DNA from: Faecalibacterium sp. I3-3-89
Lineage (GTDB): Bacteria; Bacillota; Clostridia; Oscillospirales; Ruminococcaceae
Length of the DNA: 64,000 bases
Reading direction: 5' to 3'
Assembly (NCBI RefSeq): GCF_023347275.1
Contig: NZ_CP094468.1
Coordinates: forward strand, 620,001 to 684,000
Part shown: piece after piece, positions 1 through 6,580 of the stretch
How positions within the stretch are numbered: position 1 is the stretch's first letter
Layout: each line of letters opens with the position of its first letter
The notes under the pieces: generated by a model
What the model was told of the DNA's origin: nothing
Databases searched by the model: none
What the model saw: the letters and a program-made list of their open reading frames with translations, nothing else
Program-made: the position numbers and the translations under genes

Positions 1-455
1 CGCAGAGCATTTCCTTTTCGGCTAAAAAAATGTGAGATCAGGACTACGAGTGGAATTTGAATCAGGTTTGAAAAAACAACATAGACCAACCGTGCTGCCC
101 CAGCCTGCATCAGAATGTCGGTATCCGGGATGCGCAGCCCAATCAAAAGCATTGCAAACACTTCAACCAAAGCAGCCAGTGTAAAGAAGGTTCCGCTTGC
201 GAAAACTGCCTGCCATGGGCGCACCTCATAGAACAGCAATGCAAGGAGAAATCCGCCAACTAAAAGATAGATCGTGCGCTGCGTTACCCAATCCGGGAAT
301 AAGCTCAAATCACATTGCCCCGCGACAAAAAGTACAACATATAGATAGAACCATCTTGAAACAGGTTCTTTTTTAGGAAGCAGCCGACCGATAAAAAGCA
401 GCAACAGGGCAATGTTGGCAAAGCTCCCTGCAAACTCAACGAAATAATATAGCAT
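1..455 (-). CDS. AgrC-like sensor histidine kinase, N-terminal part (cut by window edge)
   Basis: The first 151 residues are visible, starting MLYYFVEFAGSF. They form about five hydrophobic segments (near residues 5-23, 35-53, 60-77, 84-108 and 121-144), as in the polytopic peptide-sensing domain of AgrC-type kinases. The kinase core lies outside the window. The ATG overlaps the stop of the upstream response regulator (TGATG), so the pair is translationally coupled. The kinase assignment is inferred from the membrane topology and from its position beside a LytTR regulator and agrB; no catalytic motif is visible. Confidence 0.7.
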   Translation of the reverse strand, partial: MLYYFVEFAGSFANIALLLLFIGRLLPKKEPVSRWFYLYVVLFVAGQCDLSLFPDWVTQRTIYLLVGGFLLALLFYEVRPWQAVFASGTFFTLAALVEVFAMLLIGLRIPDTDILMQAGAARLVYVVFSNLIQIPLVVLISHFFSRKGNAL

Positions 456-1153
456 CATCTTCCCAAATAAGCGTTGAAGTTCTGATTGAACTCCTGACGC
501 TTCCTCCTGCTGATCGGCAGCTGATGTCCGCTGGAAAGAAAAACAGCGGTTCCCGTAGCGTAAACAATGTGTTCCATGTTGACGAGATAACTTTTGTGTG
601 GTGACACAAAGCACCGTTTTGGAAGCTGCTCCAAGGCTTCAGGAATGCTCATTCGCAATGTAAGGTCTTGCTCCTTGCAGTGAATCAGAACTTTATGTCC
701 GTGGCTTTCCAGAAAGTAAATGTCCGATGTTTCCAAGGATATGGTAACACCATCGTATTCGATCGTGAAATGTTTGGAGTTCAGTTCCTGAAGGACAGCA
801 TCCATTGCCGCAGCGAACAGAGTCTGATCCAAAGGTTTGACAAGGTAGCGGAATGCAATGCCATATCCCTGCACAGCGTACTCATGCCGCTTCGTGACAA
901 ATACCACCAAAGGATGCTTCTCCATTTGGATCAAAGACTGCGCCAACTGAAAACCGTTGGATGGCATCTCGATATCGAGCAGAAGCAGATCAAAGGATTT
1001 CTTCTGCATCTGCAATTCGCTCAGAAGTTCATTCCCGTCCATGTAAGTCTCAATGTCAAAGCAGCCTTGCACATCGTACTGCTGGACGCTTTGAACAATG
1101 CCATCAAGGTCTGATTTCTCATCATCGCAGACTGCAACGTGGTACTTCAGCAT
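455..1153 (-). CDS. LytTR-family response regulator (AgrA/ComE type)
   Basis: A 232-residue two-domain regulator. The receiver domain has the acidic pair D10/D11, the phosphoacceptor D60 in LLLLDIEMP and the conserved K107 in YLVKPLD. A LytTR DNA-binding domain follows from about residue 135 to the end. A longer reading to 1189 is possible, but the ATG at 1153 follows GGAGG at good spacing and gives the normal receiver start MLKYHVAVCDDE. It should be phosphorylated by the adjacent kinase and bind paired direct repeats; such a pair lies at 1229-1261, between this gene and agrB. Confidence 0.88.
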   Translation of the reverse strand: MLKYHVAVCDDEKSDLDGIVQSVQQYDVQGCFDIETYMDGNELLSELQMQKKSFDLLLLDIEMPSNGFQLAQSLIQMEKHPLVVFVTKRHEYAVQGYGIAFRYLVKPLDQTLFAAAMDAVLQELNSKHFTIEYDGVTISLETSDIYFLESHGHKVLIHCKEQDLTLRMSIPEALEQLPKRCFVSPHKSYLVNMEHIVYATGTAVFLSSGHQLPISRRKRQEFNQNFNAYLGR

Positions 1154-1228
1154 TTTGACAACCTCCACAAAATAATGTCCTGCTACCATTATAGGCTGTG
1201 TAAAGGCTCCTTACAAGTAGCCTGACCT

Positions 1229-1261
1229 ACCACTTTTGTCACCAGAACGACCAGTTTTGCC
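1229..1261. promoter_or_regulatory. Paired direct repeat, candidate LytTR-regulator binding site
   Basis: ACCACTTTTGTC (1229-1240) and ACCAGTTTTGCC (1250-1261) are direct repeats whose starts are 21 bp apart, two helical turns. This is the arrangement known for AgrA and VirR boxes (CCAGTTNTNCAC-like). The site lies between the divergent regulator and agrB genes and could control either. I saw no convincing -10/-35 pair with it. Confidence 0.6.
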
Positions 1262-1332
1262 AAACTTCTTGATTTTGCTGAAATTTATGATACAGTGAAG
1301 CAAAAATCAGAAGATAAGGTGGCGCAACTGCA

Positions 1333-1920
1333 ATGTGGGAACGCACGCTGTCTCAGAAATTAGTCCGTCTTTTCTGCGAGCAAAAAGTGATAGATGAAGC
1401 AAAAACGGATGCGTATGTTTATGGGTACGAGTTGCTTATATCATCTATCGTGAGCATTCTGCTTGTTATTCTCATCGCTGCTGTGTGTGGTGATGTGCGA
1501 TACTCGCTTTCATTTTTAATTGGTTTTATCCCACAGCGAATCTACATTGGTGGATACCATGCAACATCGCACACCAAATGCTATTTGGCATTCTCCGGAC
1601 TGGAACTTATCTGCATTTTGTTAAGTAAGACAATTGTGGCAAATCACCTTTTTCGTATCCTGACAACAGCAGCTCTTTTGGGCATCTCTATCATTCTCTC
1701 TCCTATCGAAGCAAAGAATAAGCCTTTGAGCGAAAAGAAGCGATCAAGTTACAAGATGGTCGCATCTATTCTTTCATCAATAGATTTCCTGCTTGCCATT
1801 TTTAATGTGCTTCCGTATACACGTCATGTAGTTTGCTACTATCTCTCCAAATGGGTATTGATTGTATTCTCAACAATTCCTTTGGTTCAACAAAAATTTA
1901 ATGCCAACTTTTGTAGATAG
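1333..1920 (+). CDS. agrB: AgrB-like peptide-processing membrane endopeptidase
   Basis: A 195-residue integral membrane protein of the accessory gene regulator B family, which cleaves and cyclises the AgrD prepeptide. The catalytic pair is visible as H76 and C83 in GGYHATSHTKC, with the seven-residue spacing of the staphylococcal enzyme. Hydrophobic segments surround it. In most agr loci agrD follows agrB directly; here an IS110-family element and other genes follow, and the only AgrD-like peptide seen is at 4322-4468. The last residues could have been altered by the insertion. Confidence 0.85.
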   Translation: MWERTLSQKLVRLFCEQKVIDEAKTDAYVYGYELLISSIVSILLVILIAAVCGDVRYSLSFLIGFIPQRIYIGGYHATSHTKCYLAFSGLELICILLSKTIVANHLFRILTTAALLGISIILSPIEAKNKPLSEKKRSSYKMVASILSSIDFLLAIFNVLPYTRHVVCYYLSKWVLIVFSTIPLVQQKFNANFCR

Positions 1921-1990
1921 GGAGACTAACTATTAAAAGTCAAGCCCCAAAATGAAAAAATCCGCCAACCGACCGCTGCCCCTGACAAAC

Positions 1991-2088
1991 AGCATTCAAA
2001 TGCTGGTCTTGGAACAGCGAGGGCGACGGAGAGAACAGCAAAGCAAGCCCGGCCAACCCTCGCAGAAACAGAATAGCATTTGAATGCT
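1991..2088. repeat. Inverted repeat pair AGCATTCAAATGCT / AGCATTTGAATGCT
   Basis: The 14-mer at 1991-2004 is the exact reverse complement of the one at 2075-2088, and each is itself a near-palindrome able to form a hairpin. Between them, GCGAGGG and CCCTCGC can also pair. The block lies between agrB and the 3' end of the IS110-family transposase, so it may be part of the element's end or of its target site. A 43-codon ORF here has no recognisable product. Confidence 0.5.
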
Positions 2089-2155
2089 TCGGTTCGTCAA
2101 GGGTTCGCTGCGCCAGCTAAGTTTCTGTTGGAATTAGCTCAGGCTCAGGAGAAAA

Positions 2156-3331
2156 TCATGCAGCTGTAAGATATGTTTTTCCAGACTTCTGCAAAGCGTA
2201 GATCAGCCGCACGAGTTTCTTCATGGCATGGGACAGGGCAACATTGTAGTGTTTTCCTTCGGCACGTTTTTTGGCAAGGTATTCAGCAAAGACAGGATTC
2301 CAGTAGCAGACGTACTTGGTTGCGTTGTAAAGGGCATGTCGCAGGTAGCGGGAGCCACGTTTTTCCATGTGAGCATAGCAGTTCGTGAGTTTTCCGGACT
2401 GGTATGTAGATGGAGAGCAGCCAGCGTAAGCAAGAATTTTGTCAGGAGAACTGAAATTGGAGAAATCCCCGATTTCTGCAAGGATTACAGCAGCGGAGTT
2501 TACTCCCATGCCGGGAATCGAGAGAATTGGTGGATTGAGCTCATCTATGATTTTCTGAATAGAATCTTCAATTTCGTCGATCTCGGAGGCAAGTTCTTGA
2601 ATGAGTTTAATGGTATGCTTCAATTCCAAAGATTTGGCAGGCATGACAGAGCCAATAGAAGCTCTGGCTGCCTCTCGAATCTGGATGGCTTTCTCTTTTC
2701 CGTAGCGTCCTTTGGACGCTGTTGTAAGAAGGTTTGTCAGCTTGGTAAGATGGACTTCTGAAATTTGCTTTGCACCGGGATATTCGCTAAGAAGTGCGTA
2801 GATTGAAGTGCCATGGATAGACGAAACAAGCCCTTCCAATTCGGGAAACAGAATCGTAGCCAATCTGGACACCGATTGCTTTAGTTTAGCGCATTCCTGA
2901 ACTTTATCAAATCGGTATCTTGTTAGTGACTTTAGCTCTTCGTTATGGTATGCTATATCCGTGTAGGACTTGAGGTCTACATCGGACAATAGCATAGTTG
3001 CAATCGTTCTTGCATCCACACGATCGGTTTTGGTTTTGCGAAGGCTGAGACTTTTTCGGTACAGGTTGGTGTGTAAAGGGTTAATGACATAAGTTGGCAG
3101 ACCGTTGTCAAGAAGGAACCCAAGAATATTGTAGCTGTAATGTCCGGTAGCCTCAAGTCCTACTTTTATTTTGTCTGACTTTTTGGTGCAGTTTCGAATC
3201 GTTTGAAGCAGCTGCTTAAATCCATCCATGTTGTTGGGGATGGTAAAGCAGTCAGCACGAACCATTCCGTCTGAATCAAGAATACAGCAGTCATGCTTAT
3301 CCTTGGCAACATCAATTCCAACACAAACCAT
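2156..3331 (-). CDS. IS110-family transposase (DEDD recombinase)
   Basis: A 391-residue protein with the two IS110 domains. The N-terminal RuvC-like DEDD domain starts VCVGIDVAKDKHD (D7) and continues through KVGLEATGHY and KTDRVDART, which supply the other acidic residues. The C-terminal Tnp20 domain contains SIPGMGVNSAAVILAEIGD and a serine-rich AYAGCSPSTYQSGK, where the catalytic serine of the family sits. Length and both domains look intact, so the element may be active. Family knowledge: these enzymes work with an RNA encoded in the element's non-coding end. Confidence 0.93.
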   Translation of the reverse strand: MVCVGIDVAKDKHDCCILDSDGMVRADCFTIPNNMDGFKQLLQTIRNCTKKSDKIKVGLEATGHYSYNILGFLLDNGLPTYVINPLHTNLYRKSLSLRKTKTDRVDARTIATMLLSDVDLKSYTDIAYHNEELKSLTRYRFDKVQECAKLKQSVSRLATILFPELEGLVSSIHGTSIYALLSEYPGAKQISEVHLTKLTNLLTTASKGRYGKEKAIQIREAARASIGSVMPAKSLELKHTIKLIQELASEIDEIEDSIQKIIDELNPPILSIPGMGVNSAAVILAEIGDFSNFSSPDKILAYAGCSPSTYQSGKLTNCYAHMEKRGSRYLRHALYNATKYVCYWNPVFAEYLAKKRAEGKHYNVALSHAMKKLVRLIYALQKSGKTYLTAA

Positions 3332-3344
3332 TTTGATACCTCCG

Positions 3345-3530
3345 GTATATTTATTTCGATGCTGTTCAGGACCACAGACTTCTTTGCTCTTGTAACCTCG
3401 TTCTAAATAAACCGTCTGGCGGTATCTAACTGATTAACATTTCAACAAAGAAGCTGTGGTTGGAGCCTCCCGAAAACCGTCTTTGCGGTAGGTGATGTTC
3501 CACCAATCCACAGCATCCTGAACTTATTGT
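3345..3530 (-). ncRNA. Candidate bridge RNA of the IS110-family element
   Basis: The stretch just upstream of the transposase is strongly self-complementary. Positions 3371-3386 pair with 3446-3460 over about 15 bp with one bulge, enclosing a large internal loop. GTTCAGGA (3364-3371) can pair with TCCTGAAC (3516-3523). A small hairpin ACCG-CGGT lies near 3476-3490. In IS110-group elements the left end encodes a bridge RNA with target- and donor-binding loops. The position and structures fit, but loop assignments and RNA ends cannot be fixed from one copy. Confidence 0.4.
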
Positions 3531-3588
3531 AGCATTCCGCTGGAGAGCGGTCTATAAATACTACTATTTTATTATACGAGGTGATAAC

Positions 3589-3759
3589 ATGAAAAAAAAC
3601 AAATGGGTACTGCTTCTTATCGCTTTTGTTGCATTTTTGGTATTGATTTATTTTATTGGTGCTTGCCTTAATGCAACGGCAGAGGCATTGACAATTATTT
3701 CTCTCTGCATCGGCATACTGGTCATTTATTTAGTCGTAAAAGCAATCAAATCAAAATAA
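3589..3759 (+). CDS. Small two-helix membrane protein
   Basis: A 56-residue ORF starting MKKNKWVLLLIAFVAF. GAGGTG upstream serves as ribosome binding site. Two hydrophobic helices (about residues 6-24 and 34-50) are flanked by lysines. It is the first gene after the IS110 element, 12 nt before a secreted protein gene with which it is probably co-transcribed. No family recognised; it could be a partner or immunity-like protein for the secreted product, which is a guess from position. Confidence 0.6.
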   Translation: MKKNKWVLLLIAFVAFLVLIYFIGACLNATAEALTIISLCIGILVIYLVVKAIKSK

Positions 3760-3771
3760 GGAAAGGAAAAT

Positions 3772-4308
3772 ATGATCATGAGTACAAGAAAATTTATCAA
3801 AAAACTTACTGCGAGTCTGCTTTTTATTGCGGTTGTAATGTCGTTTGGCGTTCAGTCTGCCTTCGCTGAATCGAATTCACCGAAAGCTACCGTTAAGAAC
3901 AATGTTGTTACTTTTAGCAATCTCGATCAACTGAAGGCAAACGAGAAGCTCACAATTGCAGTAGTTGACAGTAATGGTAATCCAGCAACTATTACTATTG
4001 AGTCAGTGAATAATTCGATTTCTCGTGCAGCAAAATCGTCGAATTCTTGGAAGGTTTCGTATAAAGGAGTGGTAATTCATGCATATTTTTATATGACGGT
4101 GACGAATAATAAAGTCACGAATGCCTGGGATTATTCGATTACAACTTTGGGTTCCACATACAGTGATGCAAGTTTGACGTATAACTCCAGTTCGGCAAAA
4201 CTCACCTTTACCAGTAACGCTTATAATGGTATTGCTTCTCATACTTGCTGGCTGAAGGGAACTCCTCGTGGAACAAACAATGAAGTCGATGTAACGTATT
4301 CTATGTAA
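3772..4308 (+). CDS. Secreted protein of unknown function
   Basis: A 178-residue precursor with a clear signal peptide: basic N-terminus STRKFIKK, hydrophobic core LLFIAVVMSFGV, likely cleavage after SAFA. The mature part is rich in Ser, Thr, Asn and Tyr with alternating beta-type segments, resembling small extracellular beta proteins of Firmicutes. GGAAAGG upstream favours the ATG at 3772, with 3778 as alternative. An AgrD-like prepeptide gene follows after 13 nt, so this may be an agr-linked exoprotein. No enzyme motif seen. Confidence 0.7.
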   Translation: MIMSTRKFIKKLTASLLFIAVVMSFGVQSAFAESNSPKATVKNNVVTFSNLDQLKANEKLTIAVVDSNGNPATITIESVNNSISRAAKSSNSWKVSYKGVVIHAYFYMTVTNNKVTNAWDYSITTLGSTYSDASLTYNSSSAKLTFTSNAYNGIASHTCWLKGTPRGTNNEVDVTYSM

Positions 4309-4321
4309 TGTGGAGGACAAT

Positions 4322-4468
4322 ATGAAACAGAATTCACAAAAACTGATTTTTTTCCTGAGTAAAATTACATGTGCTTTTGCAATGGCGATTGCAGTCTTAA
4401 GTGTGAATAGCACCTGCTGCTTTACAGCGTATCAGCCGGATGTCCCTGAATCGCTTGATCGCAACTAA
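4322..4468 (+). CDS. agrD: AgrD-like cyclic autoinducer prepeptide
   Basis: A 48-residue ORF with GGAGG six bases upstream of its ATG. It has the three parts of an AgrD precursor: an amphipathic N-terminal leader (MKQNSQKLIFFLSKITCAFA), a short central segment with paired cysteines (NSTCCFTAYQP), and an acidic tail VPESLDRN. The motif C-x(3)-YQPxVPxxL matches clostridial cyclic lactone peptides. The predicted signal would be a thiolactone ring closed through one of the two cysteines. It lies 2.4 kb from agrB, separated by the IS110 element. Confidence 0.75.
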   Translation: MKQNSQKLIFFLSKITCAFAMAIAVLSVNSTCCFTAYQPDVPESLDRN

Positions 4469-4581
4469 ACTCATATGATAGACATTACCCATTGCTATCA
4501 TGATATTTTGTATTCGTATGATTCCGGTGGACACCTTATGGATACTACAAAATCGTACCATCAAGCTGTGGGAGGCTAAGA

Positions 4582-4863
4582 ATGAAAAAAGGCAAAAGCA
4601 ACTTTTTTCTTATTGCTCCTTTTGCTCTTTGGGGCTGCATTTCAGTATGGACTAGTAATCTTGTCCGATTGACAGATAAAAGCGCAGTACCTTATGCTTG
4701 GGCTTCTTTGTTTTTCTCATATGGAATCGTAGCAGTGCATTATATCCAAGTGGCAGTATCCTCCAAAGGCTGTAACAATGCCGAAAACGAAAAAATTGCA
4801 TGGGTTCAGCTTGGGCTTTCAACTTTGTTCTTGATAGTAGCTGTTGTTCTAGCTATTCAATGA
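4582..4863 (+). CDS. Small membrane protein
   Basis: A 93-residue protein starting MKKGKSNFFLIAPFALWG, with GGAGG upstream. Three hydrophobic segments (about 8-24, 38-56 and 74-92) suggest a membrane protein with a short polar loop SSKGCNNAENEK. It follows the AgrD-like gene in the same direction. No family recognised; transport or immunity roles would be guesses. Confidence 0.6.
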   Translation: MKKGKSNFFLIAPFALWGCISVWTSNLVRLTDKSAVPYAWASLFFSYGIVAVHYIQVAVSSKGCNNAENEKIAWVQLGLSTLFLIVAVVLAIQ

Positions 4864-5065
4864 AGGAAAGCAACGTAATCACCCAAAGCAGTGTAAGGTC
4901 ACAATATTTTCTATTCCAACAGTATTCTAGTAGTTTCAGCATTTGTATGGTTCACATTTATTTGCCGAGGAGTATACACCTGAAGGGGAAAATTTAATGA
5001 AGGTGATTCCAATGGAGCTTTAGTGTATTGAGTGAAGAAAAAAATAAATTAGGAGGCAGTATACT

Positions 5066-5632
5066 ATGACTAACAAAATCAAACGGCTGATTTCCATTCT
5101 ATTGGTCACGGTTTTATTTCTCCTGACCATTCAGCCAGCATTTGCAACTGGAAATAAGAGAAAGATCGATGATTATTCGATAGAAGAACTTCTCAATCTT
5201 TCTGTGCAAGAACAAGAGAATCTCGGATTTTATGTTTTGGCCGAGGTTCCAATGCGCGTTCCTGTTTCTAATACAGACGGCTCAAGAGTTGTATCGTATA
5301 TTGATGGAACATGGAGAGTTCTTTATACAAAGGCCAATGGATTGGGCTTTTATATGAGTGGAACTACCGTCGGTATTGGCCCGGATTTAATAAAAAATGT
5401 TTCAGGAACGGATTACTACACGAGCTATTCCGATAACATCGAACGAAGCTGCCCATTTTCAACGACAGCACTAGTTCCAGAACAAAGTATATATAATACA
5501 ACCTATACATATGACTTCTATGATGTTGGAACTTATCTTGATTGCAGCGTTGGGTGTTATTTTGGAGTGGTTGGCTCAAGCAAACCAATCTATTGGAGTG
5601 CAACTACACAAGTCACTATCCCGAAATTATGA
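5066..5632 (+). CDS. Secreted protein of unknown function
   Basis: A 188-residue precursor with AGGAGG upstream and a signal peptide (KIKRLISILLVTVLFLLTIQPAFA, cleavage after AFA). An acidic pro-like segment DDYSIEELLNLSVQEQENLGFYV follows, then a Tyr/Ser/Thr-rich beta domain with several cysteines (CPF, DCSVGCYFG) that could form disulfides. Together with the protein at 3772 it gives two exported products beside an agr locus. No catalytic motif recognised. Confidence 0.7.
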   Translation: MTNKIKRLISILLVTVLFLLTIQPAFATGNKRKIDDYSIEELLNLSVQEQENLGFYVLAEVPMRVPVSNTDGSRVVSYIDGTWRVLYTKANGLGFYMSGTTVGIGPDLIKNVSGTDYYTSYSDNIERSCPFSTTALVPEQSIYNTTYTYDFYDVGTYLDCSVGCYFGVVGSSKPIYWSATTQVTIPKL

Positions 5633-5644
5633 TTCTGACCAGCT

Positions 5645-6382
5645 ATGGATGAAATTGTTTTTGAACCCAGTGATGTCAATATGTTAGCAGCTTTAGGCAT
5701 CGTCGAAAGTGTAAAGTTGTTTCCGTTTATGTTATCAATGGGAGAACTTCAATATGCTTGCGATTCAGAATATCGTTGCAAACAATTCGTGAATTGCCTT
5801 TCAGAATATTATCCTGACAGCCAAATTGAAGCTAGACAACTGTGGTCGAAATATCATGGTACAGCGAATGCGGTTCAATGTGATATGATAAATCATAAGC
5901 CACTGCGTGTTTGGGTCAGGAGTTCTGCCGATTGTTGGTGCGGCATTTATTATATTTGTTACTATGCAGCAAAGTATGGTACAAATAGAATTTTGCTTGC
6001 ATCCAGAGAAGGTCTGAAAGAATTTATGGAAGGGAAAACCGATAAGATCTCACAAAAGTATTTGACGGAAGAAACTATTACCGAGTATGCCAAAAGATGG
6101 GGAAAGTTATTAAACGAAAACACCTCCATGCGTATTTGGCATGCGAACGATGTTAAAAGCGTTAACATAGATTATTTCGACCAGAGAATTATTAGTTTAG
6201 TATCGAGAATTCCTATTTCGGTTGGTGAACTTACCGCAGACGCATTAAAAGCGATTTCTGCGCCGGTAAGTGACTGGTATGTCATGAAACGCATAGAAGC
6301 ACTTTTGAAAAAGGGTGTTCTTCAAGTCGTTATTCCAAACAAAATCTTTTATAATACCATCGTCCAGCTAAACGAAGAATAA
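5645..6382 (+). CDS. DUF1835/DUF3658-like protein
   Basis: A 245-residue cytoplasmic protein. The N-terminus (DEIVFEPSDVNMLA, then FPFMLSMGEL) and a central KPLRVWVRSSADCWCGIYYICY resemble the DUF1835 pattern of an R-x-W segment followed by a Cys-Gly and helices. The C-terminus (ISVGELTADALKAISAPVSDWYVMKRIEALLKKGVL, partly quoted) looks like the winged-helix-like DUF3658 tail. Family function is unknown. No strong ribosome binding site is visible, so the start is uncertain. A hairpin terminator follows. Confidence 0.5.
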   Translation: MDEIVFEPSDVNMLAALGIVESVKLFPFMLSMGELQYACDSEYRCKQFVNCLSEYYPDSQIEARQLWSKYHGTANAVQCDMINHKPLRVWVRSSADCWCGIYYICYYAAKYGTNRILLASREGLKEFMEGKTDKISQKYLTEETITEYAKRWGKLLNENTSMRIWHANDVKSVNIDYFDQRIISLVSRIPISVGELTADALKAISAPVSDWYVMKRIEALLKKGVLQVVIPNKIFYNTIVQLNEE

Positions 6383-6401
6383 AGGAATCCGAGCAAGTCG
6401 G

Positions 6402-6443
6402 CCCAACAGTCACCTCATTTCAACGAGAGGGGTGGCTGTTGGG
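6402..6443 (+). terminator. Hairpin terminator after the DUF1835-like gene
   Basis: CCCAACAGTCACC pairs with GGTGGCTGTTGGG around a short loop. The T-run after it is poor (TCAATTGTT), so termination may be partial. Confidence 0.6.
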
Positions 6444-6483
6444 TCAATTGTTCAAAAAGAAAAACTGAAGATAATAAAAAGTC

Positions 6484-6512
6484 TTGATTTCTCCATCAAA
6501 ACATGGTATATA
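6484..6512 (+). promoter_or_regulatory. Promoter of the serine recombinase gene
   Basis: TTGATT (6484-6489), a 17-bp spacer and TATATA (6507-6512) form a sigma-A-type promoter about 70 bp before the recombinase start. Confidence 0.5.
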
Positions 6513-6580
6513 CATTATACGAAACAATGCTTTGAAAGAACGTTTCACCGTTCAATGATGTGGAATGAGAGGTGTCCGCC

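Larger units (their letters stand above)
2110..3545 (-). mobile_element. IS110-family insertion sequence (approximate ends)
   Basis: One DEDD/Tnp20 transposase gene with a structured non-coding stretch upstream of it. No terminal inverted repeats or target duplication are obvious, which is usual for IS110 elements, so both ends are approximate. It lies between agrB and the secreted-protein/agrD block. Confidence 0.6.

Noticed and set aside
1952..2083. 43-codon ORF after agrB as the true agrD
   Set aside because: The product is Arg/Gln/Pro-rich without a cysteine or the YQPxxPxxL motif; the reading frame crosses the inverted repeats.
4475..4579. 34-codon ORF MIDITHCYHDILYSYDSG between agrD and the next gene
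   Set aside because: No ribosome binding site and no recognisable pattern; its end only overlaps the next gene's ribosome binding site.
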